Below, in pieces: positions 44,801 to 58,710 of a DNA stretch of 64,000 nt. The position numbers were made by a program, and so were the translations under genes. Under the pieces are notes generated by a model that was not told the DNA's origin, ran no database searches, and worked only from the letters and a program-made list of their open reading frames with translations. Within the stretch, counting starts at the first letter, position 1. Each line of letters starts with the position of its first letter. The stretch is from Hyparrhenia diplandra (Eukaryota; Streptophyta; Magnoliopsida; Poales; Poaceae): NCBI GenBank assembly GCA_015847255.1, contig JADLZK010007795.1, positions 88,746 through 152,745 on the forward strand. The letters run 5' to 3'.

Positions 44801-47570
44801 AAGAGAAATTGTATGCCTCCCCTCCTTCAACTACAAAATGCATGTTTTCACCTGCGGACCTGCTGGACGACAAGAGGATGAAATGTACGGTTCACATGGA
44901 TATGTGTCGCGTGAGGAAATTGTAAAAAACGATGCATACGGTATGCACATGGTAGTACAACCGATATAAATGTGTTGTGGGGTGCATATATGTTGAATTT
45001 TTAATCAAATATACTATTTTTTTTCCCCAAATTTTGGGGGTGCACACAACACAGCTTCGCCCCTGTATGTGTCGATTGCGGTCCATTGTAAACGACGATG
45101 CATACGGAGGCATGCCAACATGTCTTATCTTTTTGGACCAATATACACATCTCCCGCAAATCGGCGGCACACACACGTACAACCGGTGTAGCTTGCAACT
45201 TATTGCTTGCACGGGTCGTCTATCTCCTTCTCAATTCTCATAGTCCCATGAGCGTTTTGAGACCATTTGGCTTGGCTAGCTAGGCCTAGTGCTCTTTGCA
45301 TGTATACGTCGCTGGAATCTCTCTACTGGCGTGCGTGGGGTGGGGTCGAGGCGGAGGCATTGAGATTTGAGAGGGTGCACGGCTAGCTTAGCTTGGAAGC
45401 GCCCGTGAACCCTTCTCTTTATGTATGCCCTCTCTTTTATCTCGCCCGTAGCACGACTGCACGAGAGTGTAGTAGTATCGCTATCATATACTTGCATGTC
45501 ATGGACCTGTCTTGTCCATATCACCCCACTCCTTCTGGTTTCCTCGCTGTACAGTGCTGGTACGTACTATACATAATATGGCTCACGTGATTATGTGTGT
45601 TAAGTGTCGACTCTTATTTACATGCATTATATGATTTGCTTCCCCTGAAATATATGTGAAATCAGAGAAAGTTATCGTCTTCCATCTCACGCTAACATAA
45701 TTCGGATTGTTTTATTAGTTAGGCATCCTAAATGCACGCCATCCATCCACTTCTCTAAAACGTAGGCCAAGACGTAAAACTTAGAACAACACAAGGTGCT
45801 AATGATAACTACTACTACTCCGTAGTTGCTTGAAACTCACGTTTGTTACCACTTGTCCTAAGGCTGAGTACACATCCACCCTCTCTACTCTACCATTAAT
45901 TACCAACTGTTAATGATGTTATTACTCTGATAATTGATGCATTGGACCAAGAGTAATATTATTTGTAACACCACTGACTAATAATCAAGACATCCGCGTC
46001 ATTTTTTTTTTCTTCCTCAGCTCAGATTCAGACAAGAGGATGAGACCATTCCTCTTGGTCGCTGCTGCCACCGCCCATTAATTGCACTGTAGCTCCGGCC
46101 GGCCGGCCCGCCACCCTCTGTCTCCTGCAGCAATGCATCTTGATGTCGGTTCCCCACTTTCCCGGCCGCGGCAATCTGAATTTGCCTGGGCCATTCTGTT
46201 CGGCCCCGCACCCAAAATTCCCTCGGCCCTAGCCACTGATCACCGGGCCGTCAACCGCTACCGAAATATCTACCTTCCTATGACTCCCATGCATGGTCCT
46301 TCCCCCTAGCTAAGCTCGCTCCATCGGCGATGAATGTAAAAATAGTTGCCGTCATTTTCAAGAAACCAAGAAATACAGTAGGATAGGAACAACGTTCGTT
46401 GAAATTCTTAAATATAATTGCCTTATTAGTTACGTACACTCTAAACAATGTTGCTAACATATAGTATTAATGAGACTATATTCTACTAGCATCGAACAAT
46501 TGACAGTTACTGTACTTAATAAGTAATGTCCGGCAAAATAAAGTGAGAAAAGATGGAAAGAAAACGGCGCACACAAGTTCCCGGACTGGTTGTCTCTCTG
46601 CATCACTACACGTCGCTGTTCTGCTGGCCACTAGATCTCTCTTTTCCTGCAGATAGATGCCTGCAAGCTGCTCGTCGATGCAGAAATTGAGTTGCAATCA
46701 CGAATCAATATACTTGCAGCCTTGGACTAGCTATATATACCTACCGCGTTGGCTGGAAGATACATGATGACTCTTTGACATCCTCGTTGTCAATTCAGTC
46801 AGGTGTGCAGCTGAGTGCTGAGTCAGGTATGGCGCCTGCGCCGCCTAGGTAGACGTCCATCCGATTCACACGGACAAAAAAAAGGTAGACGCGTCCATCC
46901 CTTGGGCTTGCATTGGGCCTTGGCGCAGAAGCAGCAGCCCGGCCGCCGGCTGCCGGATGGACGAACACGGACGCAGACGCTGAGGCGCGCGCGTTGTGCT
47001 GTACCCTACGACGGCAGCCGATCGAACCAGGCGCCTGGGGTCTACTACTAGCTAGCTAGCTACTGTAGCTCTATTTTCCGGTAACAGAAACACCCACGCC
47101 ATGGTAAGATTAGGGCATGCCTATATCAACTGTGCAGTGCAGTGATGCAGACATGCCGGAAGGCGGGCCGAGAGCCCGGCCACGGCCGGCATGTAGGGCC
47201 CGCCGGACCGCCGGACTGCCATCTCGTAAGCTAACAGTTTTGACGTACGGGCCCCGCGTCGTCGTCGCGTCATCGCAGTGCGGCACTGCCGAGAGGGAAT
47301 CTACTGTGGTGTGGTCGATGAGTGGACCTGTCAGTCAGCCTCTGTGGGGCACGCATGATTTTGGGCCCATGGTCCCGGGGGACACAGATGACAACGAACG
47401 GTGCGTCACCTGTTTCCTGTAACGGCCATTGTTAACATCGCATGCTCGCACTCTAGTATATCAAAGTAGTGGTATGTGTATGTTGATAGCCACAACACAA
47501 TAATAGATGTTGGCACATGAGTGGTCGTAGTCTAATTAACATGCTACAAGATGGGTACTCGTATCTCTTA
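41804..47570. other. Intergenic: CHR19 3' UTR then no recognised gene
   Basis: The CHR19 3' UTR probably extends to about 42100. 42545-42567 is a GT dinucleotide run. A degenerate Stowaway-like element lies at about 43411-43563. 44748-44770 is a run of 23 T followed by GAAACGGGGTCG, which looks like an antisense LINE tail. 44930-45110 repeats AACGATGCATACGG. 46080-46310 and 46810-47420 are GC-rich without coding evidence. Confidence 0.55.
43411..43563. mobile_element. Degenerate Stowaway-like MITE
   Basis: The left end CTCCATTCATCCCAAAAATA and the right end TATATTTTGAGATGGAG are imperfect inverted repeats. The interior holds AGTTTGACCAACTTTTG. It fits an old Stowaway-type element, but divergence makes the call tentative. 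Confidence 0.45.
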
Positions 47571-47859
47571 GGGCCCGTTTGGATCCCTTGAATCTGTGGA
47601 ATTGGAATCTACTTAATAAATTAAGCTATTTAGTTTGGAATTTGAGATTCCCTAACTTTTCAAAGTTCACAAATAAGCCTATCTCAAAGGTGTTTCGCGG
47701 TCAGTCAATGGAATTCAATTCCTATCTCTCACCCTATGAATTTGAGATAGGCTTATTTGTGAACTTTGGAAAAGTTAGGGAATCTCAAATTCTAAACTAA
47801 ATAGCTTAATTTATTAAGTAGATTCCAATTCCAAAGATTCAAGGGATCCAAACGGGCCC
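47571..47859. mobile_element. Tourist-type foldback MITE, 289 bp
   Basis: Starts GGGCCCGTTTGGATCCCTTG and ends with its reverse complement (one or two mismatches). TTA target duplications lie at 47568-47570 and 47860-47862. Inverted pairing continues far inward (ATTTGAGATAGGCTTATTTG with its complement), so most of the element is one long hairpin with a loop near 47695-47740. The TTA duplication and G-rich ends indicate PIF/Harbinger (Tourist). Confidence 0.93.
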
Positions 47860-47862
47860 TTA

Positions 47863-50800
47863 GCGAGTTGTTCGCTGATGCTACTGGTGAAATGGTAAAT
47901 GCTACTGAACACAGCTAGTATGTTTGGTTAGTTTTTCGTAGAAATCAACTTACAATTTTACAGAAAATTAGGGCCCAGCGTGCGTGGTATGCAACTCATA
48001 GGGTATTTCTTAGCTTGAAATAAATCGGTAGCCAAATGTTTCTACTATTCTTAATTTATGGGTACAAATTACAAAAGAAACACATGCATGGTTTTGCAAC
48101 ATGACAATATTAATTAACATGATTTTTCAAGGAAATTAAAGACAGCTAGAAATATATATTCACGTAGCTTTCATGTGTATGAGAGTGACAACTAGGGTAG
48201 AATTTCTTCTCTCCCCATCCACCACATCTTGAATACTTATTAGTTTCCTATACACACACATGCCCAAGGAACAAAATTGTGAACTTTTTTGTGGCTTCGG
48301 TCTTCTACGTGTCTACCTTGCGGGCGAGGGAAGTTGAAAGCATATACATGTTTGATTGGGACATATTAGGGTAGCGCCATGATGAAGCTATGCTGAAAAT
48401 TTTACTCGCTAAAATTGCCACTTGGTCCATATTGGACTTCATCATTTATATAATTTTTACATTGCTCAAAAGCGCCATGATTTATAAAATTTTACACGCT
48501 TAAAAAAGGTTTTGGTCAAACATTGGAAATATAAATCGTTTTTGTGCGGAAATGTGAAAATTATATCAATAGATTTGTCTTGAAAAATCAATTTCATAAA
48601 ACTATGCATATATTACTTTCCAACAAATATTTTTACAGAAATGAGAAGTTAAAGTTGTGCTTTGGAGACCGTGTCGTTGTCCTAAAGGTCTTCTAATTAT
48701 GATATGGAGGGGCTAGTAAACTTTAGACGATTTTATTTGTGTGGTCTAATGAATTAAGGGCCTTTTATGAGGTTAGTTAAACTTTAGGAAACACTTTAGA
48801 CCACACGTTTATAGCCTCATGATATAGCCAAAGCGTAATTTTAGTTTTTTCGAGATCATTTCTAGGGATAAACTCATCCCCGCACCGCTTATATTTCGCA
48901 GATTCCGGCAAGCCGGTGGGTCAATTTGTGGCCTTACATAGTTTGTTACATGGTTTTGGTGATTTTGTTATGTAACCCCATATCACCAAATTCAAGTTGA
49001 GGGGCATGATTTGCCTATAGAGTCCAAGGCTGTGTGGAATCTTGGTTGACTCGGCATGCCTACCTAGAAACCAAGAATTCGGGATTGTACCGGCCCATGA
49101 ACTTCCCCTTTTGGAGCACCTATTTTTTATTTCTTGCATTTCTCCTATGAAAAACGGAGAGAGAAGATGTAGGTCGGGCAAAACAAGTTTGAGATATTGA
49201 AAGTCGCGGTATTGAATAACAATTTAAAAGATGGAGGGCAAAACAATTATGAAGACCAATTTGGCTGTTCCACCATGACATCATGTACTCCTTTAACATT
49301 GATATGGATTTTGGTAAGCGCAAATTTAAATTTACTTATATGCATGTAAAACCTAGAAGTATACTATTATTGTTTTTTCCCTTGAAAAAAGAAATACCAG
49401 TTATCATTTCGGTTGATATAATTAAGTTGACTGGTGTGAATTTTGAATAGTTATATATGATCAAGTGTTACATGCGTACAGACATCACATTGTAAAGTAC
49501 TCCTACTATAAGGTTTTTTTTCCAGCGGGTATATTGCACACGATGTCTTCAACAGCTCAACTCTCTGCATAGTAGTTCACGCCCAGATCTACAAGAAACT
49601 CATGAGTCATGATACTTCACGCCCCAGAACAATATATACAGCATCTCTGCCTGAAGCTAGTGCTTCAGTACGCGTGCGCATAGTAGGTATCTATCTGCAC
49701 AAGCGTGGTCTACGTGTCTCATTTGGTTAAGCGCGCGGATGGGGTATACTAGCATATACTATTATACTATTACACTTAATTTATACATAAATTTATTATG
49801 ACTAGCTAGCATAAATATTTTATATATTTTAATATAGACTGATCGAGATCGGGTACACATATATACTAGCTAGCTAGACTGATCGAGATCGGGTGCACAT
49901 ATACGTGCAAGAGAGCGGAGCCAAGCGAGTATGGACAAGCAAGTAAGGCCTGGACCTGGACGACACGGAGGCGCGCGGTGCGAGCTTCTGCTGGCACCGG
50001 CACCGGCACCGGCGCCGGCACGCTGCAGCAATAAAACGCCAGGCTGATGCTTTTGAGCTGCTCTCTGGTCTCGGAATGAGCGCCGGAGCACATGACGGCA
50101 CAAAGCCGATGCAACATGCATGCAGACCTGCAAAAGGCAACGCAGCGCCGGCATGCAGCTTTTGCATGGATTTCTCCGGCCCGGCCGGCGGCCATGCTCC
50201 TTTCCGTTGATTCTTCCTTGGCCTTCCGTGCCCTTGCCCACACCGACACAATTGTCATGGCACTGCAGCCGATCGCAGCCCAGCCCTCCCTTCTCCGTCA
50301 GGCTCTGAGGCCATCGATGTCTGCGCCATGCATCACTGGGGGACCTCGGGGAAACAGACATGGATTCGGAGAGAGAAGAAAGGGATGGAGGGACTGACAC
50401 GAGGACCACTCAAGTCACGGGATAGAAACCAGACGACGACGAGCCGACGAGAATGAGACGAGACGACGCAGGTTTCATTTATCAACAAATGCATGCCTTT
50501 TTACCCTATGGAATGGAGTATATACGAGTAAACTAGGACGATTTCCTATGCATTCTGCAATTGCAAAGTGCAAAGTTTTGCCTACAGTAACTAGAGTCAT
50601 CAGGACTCAGGCGTCGTCGTCTTTAAGCGCCAGCCTTTCAGCGAGTTAAAACAACTCAGTTTCAGAGACAGAGCAGCACAGCAATTGCTCTCAACAATCG
50701 GACTGCATGTCACGCAGCTATCATGGGGACATGCATCCATTCGCGAAAGGTGTGCTCGAGTCTGAAGAGGCAGCAAAATTATCTGGAGAGGAGGTATAGC

Positions 50801-53800
50801 TCATATAGCTGACCTAGACCAGATGCAGTGCACGCTGCATGCTCACGCAGTCACAAGGCAACAAACAGATCGACAACAGGCCGGGCGAAGTGATGGAACA
50901 GCCTCTCCCGTTAGTCAGGAGACACGAGGTACCAGTACACGGAGACGGTAAAAACACTGAGGCGAGAAGAGAAAAGGCCGTCGTCGTCCTCGATCGATCG
51001 GACATTGGGGCATGGCTGTCCGTGCACGCACGCAAGCTGCGACCTCGCTGTGCATGGTTCGTGTGTGCTGCGTGTCGATGGGCGTACTCCCTCTCCGTCC
51101 TGGCCTCCTGGAAGGCGGGCTCGCGGATTCGTGCATATGCTTTCCCTGCTTCCTGATCGTCACTGTAGTAGATCTTATCGTCTGTCCTGTGTTGCTCGTA
51201 GCCCACCCACGTGAACGTCAGAACTCTGAACGTGATATATATACTACCTTGCCTATACAATACAGTTGCATTCACGCCGTTGAGTGTAATCGTCGGGATC
51301 CACGGTGATATATGGTGGGCTGGAAAAGATTATTTTGCATCTCGATCGGCAACTGGCTGTCATTTGATCCGCAAAACCATTAGCATGCATGCATTAGTCC
51401 ATCAATAATCCATGCTCCTGCACTTGCTAGAATCTTATGAGACATAAAAATGAGATGTTATTGTTTAAGACACCAATAAAATTTACTTCTATTAGTTTGG
51501 ACGATGTTGTGATCTTTGTTTGTTTTCTACACTTTTATTTTTATATATAAACGCAGGTGCCTGCGTTTTCTATACAATCGGCATAATAGCTACGGAGTAC
51601 CTTGTAGTGACAATACAATTGGGATAAACTTAGCAATCGCTAGTATATATTTTTTTTTCTATCTACATCAAATTGTATTCATTCAACGCACCTTTGTGTA
51701 TTTTGAATATGCATTTACTTTGAAACCTTTGCTTAGACTACAAATGGTTCTTGCTTGTGTGATTGTGTCTAATGACACTATGAATCTTGTTTTGATTTTC
51801 AAATATTAGTCTTATTAGTTGCTACATTCTTTTTATCCTTGAGTCAAGTTGTTGAAACTATCATATTTAATTTATTAACCCTCTTACATTTTATTGAAAG
51901 TAACGATTTTTCATCATTAGAGTGTACTCTTTATATTATTATAATGGCATAATGGTTAGTTAAAATCTACCCGACATCACGCTTGAGACGGATGTTATAG
52001 CTTGAAGTGCAATTTAGTTAAGATTAGAGTAGCGGTGCAAACCCCATGATTGTTATCACTATTTACCTACTCAAAAGCAGTCTCAAAGACAAGGTCGTTA
52101 TAACCACCTTTGGTCCACACTAAGCTTCTCTTCTTCTTAAGATATTTGGAATTTTCTTACCAAAGAATTACATGTGTATAATATTTATTTATTTTAAAAG
52201 AATTCTTATAGTGGTGCTATTAATTTAAGTTGTGTTAACCATTTCAGTAAAAATACAAATTTATCTGAAATAAAAATATAAGTTATATATATCATGTTAG
52301 TAATGTAATGTAAATTATATTTTAGTGTCATCACTATATGAGTCATTTAAGAAAGTATTTCTATGATTGCTGAAATATGACATATATATTTATTGGTCAC
52401 GCATGCGTGTGTTATTGATGAATGTACGTGATGCCACAACATGCATCAATTTTTAGATGTTTCAAAAAATAATAGTGAAGTGAATATTGCTGGCAAGTTA
52501 TCGCTTAACGTGAGTGCTCATTTTCTTTTAGAATTTAATGGTTGGCGACGTAATCGTCGATAATAAAACACACATATATGGTGACTTTGAAATCTCGAGA
52601 TTTATTGGTCTACTCATTCTTTTGGAGATACTCATTTCATATGGATGAATGTGCCTGCATGTGAATGTATACGAGTGTCTCAAACAACAAGATAATCCAA
52701 ATAATAATTGCAGATAAGATAAATAAGTATAAAGAACTGCCAGTACATGTGAAAAAAAATGAACTCACACAACACATCGATGGTATACAGTATTTGCAGG
52801 CGGCGCAGACCGAGAGCGGACATATTCACGGCGGCACAGACTACACTGCAGTACGTACTGCACACTCCCCCGGCGTGGTGCAAGTGCTGTGTCCGTGTGC
52901 CGCTGGCTCACAAGTCACAAGCGCCTAGCTGTGGCAGCTGAACAGTAGTACACAGTACTACATGTGTACCCCTCCCCTGCCGACCCTGCGCAAGCACAAC
53001 TGTTCAGCTATCCCATCAGGTGCGATTCCCCAACACAAGGTACGCTGCTGCTCCTCCACCGTCGATGGAGCGCGTCTGCCCGTGCGTTTTACGGCGCGGC
53101 GAGCTGAGCTTTCGCTGTTGTTTAGTGGAGTACTCCCGCGCGCGCCCGCCCGCCTGTTGTTACTGTTCGCGAGTCGCAAGGGCGCAAGGGAACAATCACG
53201 ACGACCAGCTGGCCGCTAGCGCCGCAGCCCGCGGGCCGGCAGGGTCCCCCAGCCGGCCGGCGAGCGGGCGCGGCCAGCCAGCCGTGCCCGTGCGCGTGGG
53301 CCGTGGGGGCGCGACGCAACGCAACGCAACGCGACGCGACGCTCGCTGCTGCCTGTGCCAGTGCGCCTGCCTGGCCGCCTCTGCGGCGCTGCGTGCCTTG
53401 CCTGCCCGCGGCGGATGATGCATGCATTGGCATGGTCCATGCGGGCTGCGGCGACACGCATGACACGAGGCGCGCGCGCGCGCAAGCGGCAGCAGGTTGG
53501 AGCTGCGCGCGTACTATAGACAATGATGAGTAGATTGCTGGTGCTCTAGTAGTGCTAGGCTGAGCCTCCCGATTCATCGATGGATCGATGGATGTGCGCA
53601 CACCTAGCTAGCTATAGGAGGAGTAGCGTGCACACACGTGACTTGCCGTGCCAGCATGTCGATCGATCGGCCCGGCCTGCTGCTTGGATCTGCTTTTCGG
53701 GCTGGCTGGCTGCGTGGGATTGGGATCGCTCCATGGCTTGTCCGTCGCCTTGTCCTGCTCGTGTTAGATGTACTGTCGACAGGGATCCGGTCGGGGTCCT

Positions 53801-53960
53801 CAGATTGTAGGCCTTGTACGCCGCCCCAGTTCATGCATGTGACGACTGTTGTAACACTACTATGCACGCTGGCATCATATTTGCAAGGGAATGCATCTAC
53901 CTCCCTCTCTCTTTCGTCTGCTCTTTTAATTTTCTTTTATTCTTGAAACAAGACTATAAT
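47863..53960. other. Intergenic, no gene recognised
   Basis: AT-rich with GC islands near 49950-50450, 50820-51250 and 52950-53520, whose open frames overlap on all strands without family features. 49836-49900 holds a 40-bp direct repeat (AGACTGATCGAGATCGGGT twice). 50000-50020 is a short CACCGG run. 48700-48820 contains a partial inverted structure around TTTAGACCACAC. I see no recognisable microRNA or tRNA. Confidence 0.5.
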
Positions 53961-54217
53961 GGCCTGTTTGGTTTCCATAAGTCAGGTGACTTAAGTTAAA
54001 AATTCAAAATAATTGACTTATTTTGCCAAACAGTAGGGACTTATAAGTCATGGAACTTATAAGTCACTTAGAACCATTTTTTCTTCTTTTTCACCCTTAT
54101 AAGTCACCTATTTTCTCTTCTTTTTCACCCTGACTTATAAGTCACTTGCAACCAAACAGACATGACTTATAAGTCACTGATTTTTAGTCACCTGACTTAT
54201 GGAAACCAAACAAGGCC
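53961..54217. mobile_element. MITE with long terminal inverted repeats and ACTTATAAGT subterminal motifs
   Basis: The left end GGCCTGTTTGGTTTCCATAA and the right end TTATGGAAACCAAACAAGGCC are inverted repeats of roughly 30 bp. The sequence inside repeats the palindromic word ACTTATAAGT at least four times. A TAA lies next to the right end and a TAAT next to the left, compatible with a 3-bp target duplication of Tourist type but not certain. Confidence 0.8.
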
Positions 54218-56234
54218 TAAATTACCTTTATATCTCTAGCTATATATATGGTGTACATACAGAGATGAGATGACCGAATTGTGTTGCCACGTGCCACGCA
54301 CGCATCACATGTCTCCATCGATTCAGGTTCCTTTCGAGAGTGACAATATATACACACACACACTAACTAAAAGTTTCACCATATGTATAACTTCATTTTT
54401 TATGCCGGTAACTATCACGGACTGATCGTGTCGCACGCTTGGACTTGGTCGGTTTTTTCTCCCTGGACGTACTTCATTCTCCTCCTCCAGCTGTAGCAGC
54501 TAGCGTCGTCTTTCTTAACCGAAAAGAAACGAGACGGCAACCACTTCATTCCGTGGATTGGCAGCTGCTGGTCCTTGGACTGCTTGGAGCTCGAATAAAC
54601 AAGAAGCCAATCGATATCGATCTAACCCTCATCTCGTCTCGTGCCTCCGTGGACCCTTTTTTGCCATTATTCCAATGGTGATGGGACGTCCAAGCCACGA
54701 CGACGACGCCGGCTCGCAGCTCGCTCAGTCGCCCCAGAATTATCTCTTATTTTATATATGAAATTCAGGTCGTTTTCATAGACGACGTCGATGGGGAAGA
54801 TTTAACGGATCCGATGGCAAGGAGGTCGAAAGCTCCGTGGTGGACGCGCAGGGCTGTGGTAAACCTTTGGACTCTTCAGAGTTCACACACGGGTCTTTTA
54901 CCTGCCGGCCGCCTCTCCCATGCATAGCATCGGTTGCCTCCACGACAAGTCCGTCTTGACATGACGTTAACTGACGGCTCCATCGAACGATTTGTTACTA
55001 TTATATTACAATTTACAACGATCTACATTTTGTTGCAAGATCGTCTAAACAACAACTTGTGAATCAAAAAATATGTAAAAAGGTGAGGCAAGATGAGCCT
55101 AGCAAGATGAGATTCATTGCTTCCGAATTGAAGATGCATGATCATGCATGCTGCATGTGAAGCAAGGTTTGGACCAGAAATACTAAACCCAATAATGTGC
55201 TGGATTTCCAAAACTGGAGCCCCCTAGAAATTCTAGGCCACACTGCCATATGATACATGGACGATTCTTTGCCAACCGTATTTTAATCAAATTCTAATAT
55301 CCAATAGTATTTTACAGATAGGACAGAGTGAATGACAGACAAGCCGTGATGGATAATGATACTCTAGCTAGTCTAGAGAGGAATTGTATATAGGAGTAAT
55401 AAGTGACGGAGAATAATAGACGGGGCGACCGGAGAAAAGAGCGGGGAACGGATATCATGTAGCTAGAGTAGATATATAGCTTTCACTCGATCTTTCGATG
55501 ATGTGTGTGGACTCTGAACTGTTCTGCATAAAACCTGACAACTTATCTGGATATATCTGGACTTCTGGTACGGCTACTGTTTCTACCAACGTTTTGGATT
55601 ATTGTTCGCTTTGGCTAATAATACAAACACTTCGATCGTACTAATCAGGCACGTACAGGTAGCCTATATATGCTTGGTATCAGCTATGTACACCAGTTAT
55701 TTAATAAATATGGCACGACTGATCGAACCACGAAGCAAAATTAAATCGATGGTGACTAAACCAAGCCATCATGTCTCTAAAATCCATGGACGCGTACAGC
55801 TAAAAAAGAAGGAATCGTGAAGCTTTATTTCTAACCCTTTTCAGGACTACTGTACCTTAACAATGGCACTGTCTGTTGATCAGCCGCGACCGCGACGCGA
55901 CGAGACGCGCTGAAAGAAACGCTTCGAACCACACTTCGCATCAGTGACCAGTACTATACGCGAGCAGTACTCTCTCATCATCTCATCTCACAGGTCACCA
56001 GCTACACGTAGTACGTAGTACTGTCTGCCATACAGCGGCGCAATGCTTCAAGAAAGGAACAAAAGATGGAATCATAGTGGCCTGACCAATTTAATATAGG
56101 AGTATTCCGGTATCATTGTCGCGTCTGGACGTCATGAGCTGAGCACGGTGACGTGCGTCCATGGAGGAAGCTTTATTTGCAAGCTTGCTACGCATCCATC
56201 TGCAGATCATGCATGCCTTCGTCTTCAAGGTAGG

Positions 56235-56280
<46 letters not shown>

Positions 56281-56515
56281 GAGGAAACAAAGGTTCCTAT
56301 TCCCTGCTTATTCCATCTTCCGTTTCCCGTCCTGCTCATGGTCATGGATACGAGCCCTAAAGGAGAATGCCCGAGAATAACTCCGGGATAAGCTGCTGGC
56401 CATGAGGCTGACATCTCACACACGGAGAGAAATTCAAGGAGAGAGACAGAGACGGGACCATGGTGTGTACAGTACTGAGGTCACAAGTCTACAAGACTAC
56501 AACTACAATAGGCCG

Positions 56516-56552
<37 letters not shown>

Positions 56553-58236
56553 TTTTATTCAGCCATGCGTTTCTTTTATCTCAGTATTCTTATGCAGCCG
56601 GCCGGATGAGTTTACACAGGTTAATAGAGAATTGCAACTTGCACATTTACCTGTCCCTTGACGCTGCAAGTTGTCTCTTAAGATTTTGAGAAAATGGCTA
56701 AAACTTACTGACTGTATTATTACATGCAGCTTGCAAAGACAATATCTGAAACATTGCTTCAGTTGCTGCATACCTGATACCTGTGTTCGTCTTCTTTAAA
56801 CCGATATCTTGGGACTGTTTTATTCCAGCAACCTATACTATAGCCAAGATCTCCCAGTCAGGGTTCGAATTCCATGCACAAACCTTACGAGAGAAGCTAG
56901 CCTGAAACTTCCTAATAAGTCAATTCCTCCAAATTAAGCAAGTTCATGACACTAACATATATACCACAAGAGTCTGACCTTTGCCCAGTTACCGTCTGCT
57001 CCAAATGCAGGTATTTCTTCAGTTTTTAATGCTGGAAAACTGATAGACAAACAGTGTCTCATCACAAGGCTATCTAGGGCTAACCGTCTCGCGTCTCCAC
57101 CCCAGGAAAGCAACCAGCCGGCCGGGGAGAATCTCAGGGGCCCGGTGGTGGGCCTCCAGGGTCAGCACGCAACAGTGAACCCACATTCCTCTGGTACCAC
57201 TGCCTTGCTATCCTACAAACAAAACGCCAAACACGTAGCGCGCACACACACAGACGCGCATGACACATGTATATATCCTACTCGGATAGCATTACAATTA
57301 CTGTGCACCTCATGTACGTTGATGCTCACAGCAAGGACAGGTTAATAACGCTCCCTCCCTCTCTCTCCTCGGGCCTCCAAATCGAAACAAAACCATCGTA
57401 TCATGTTGGAATTTATGTCCTTGGAACAGGCCATATGTTGCTCGCTTAAACTAATCCTCGCAGAACTGGGAAGGTGTGTGTGATTTGATGTGCATGATTT
57501 GGTTTGGTGTGTGCGCGAGCAGCAGGTAACAGCAGATCGAGTACAGCGAACACGGCGGCCCCAAAACCTGATTCCCCGAGCAGCGAATGTTTTTTTAGGT
57601 TTAAGCGAGCCGTGAGTCATGAGACTCCTGTCGGCGAACAACAACCACCGGATGCGGATGATGCCAGTCGCCACCTCGCACGGAATTCCCTCACCTAATG
57701 CGCGCAGCGCGCAGGTAGCAAATTTCTCTGCACCTAGCCCTAGATAGGCTGTCTCGCTCATTGCCAGGGTTAGCGGCATACACTTAATTGAGCGTTCTAG
57801 ATTTGGTGCCCTGAGATTGAGAAGCAGATGCCGAGAGATGTGTCCTTTTTTATGTACATCTATCTACTAGTATATTGTTAAGGACAGCCAGGGCGTGATT
57901 AAATAGGGTTTCGTGACGGCCACAGTTTGACTTGTTTGACTAGGTTAGTGCCTCCTACTAGGCTCCAGATGATTGACCAGGCCAGCCGGCCGATACATAT
58001 CATCGGTGTAGCGTATAGGGCGGCTTAACAAATACATTCCTTGTGATTTGACGTGTTTGGCAAATCTAACAGCGTATAGGGCCGCTTAACAAAACACTGA
58101 TTCAATATTGCATTGGGATTATCTCAGTTATTTCACATTTTTATAATTTAGTCACGGACACCCACGCGCACACTGTTGGAAATCTAGCGCAAATTCATCG
58201 CAACGCTGCATGCGTCTTTCTACCACCATACAAATA
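54218..58236. other. Intergenic with CT microsatellites
   Basis: No gene is recognised. Long CT runs are at 56237-56277 and 56518-56548. A short plus-strand frame next to the first run (from 56161) ends at a GTAGGAG that could act as a donor, but nothing downstream supports a gene. The remainder is unremarkable. Confidence 0.5.
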
Positions 58237-58495
58237 CTCTCTCCGGGATTGTATTAGAAGTCATTTAGGACAACAACACGGTCTCCAAAACACAACTTTG
58301 ACATCTTATTATTATAAAAATATTTATGGAGATGTGATATATATATACTTTTATCAAAATATTTTTTAAGATATATCTACTCATATAATTTTTATATTTA
58401 TAAACTCAACAACTTAAAAGTTATTGATGATTTATATTACCGATGTTTGACTCAAACCGTGTCCAAAATGACTTCTAATACCAAACTGGAGGGAG
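58237..58495. mobile_element. Stowaway-like MITE, 259 bp
   Basis: The left end CTCTCTCCGGGATTGTATTA and the right end TAATACCAAACTGGAGGGAG pair as inverted repeats. TA target duplications lie at 58235-58236 and 58496-58497. The adjoining AGAAGTCATTT and AAATGACTTCT also pair. The interior is very AT-rich. Confidence 0.85.
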
Positions 58496-58568
58496 TATAT
58501 ATGTTTCTTATTATATTACTAGACTTCGTTTTTTAATGGACTAACTTCGATTTTAGTCTTTTGGCCCT

Positions 58569-58710
58569 CACTACAACAGAATAGTATATCACTGTCGGGT
58601 CCAAAACCCCTTCACTACCGAAAAATGAACTAACTTGGTAGGGAAGCGGCAGTGATGTAGCCATACTTTTACTTTCGGGTGTTCACCGGTAGTGATAGGC
58701 TTTAAAAAAA
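58569..58710 (+). mobile_element. One terminus of a CACTA (En/Spm) element
   Basis: Starts CACTACAACAGAA and carries the usual subterminal words CACTGTCGGGT, TTCACTACCG, GGCAGTGATG and CACCGGTAGTGAT. The opposite end (reverse CACTA) was not found nearby. An A run follows at about 58704-58720, so the element looks truncated. Confidence 0.7.

Noticed and set aside
46039..46080. Short frame MRPFLLVAAATAH resembling a signal peptide
   Set aside because: Only 13 codons, with no downstream exon or context.
49866..50409. Overlapping 130-179 codon frames on the minus strand
   Set aside because: GC-rich island with all frames open; Arg/Ala/Ser-rich nonsense composition.
53122..53601. 159-codon minus-strand frame in a GC-rich island
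   Set aside because: Frames are open on both strands from base composition and CAACG/CGACG repeats. No homology is recognised.
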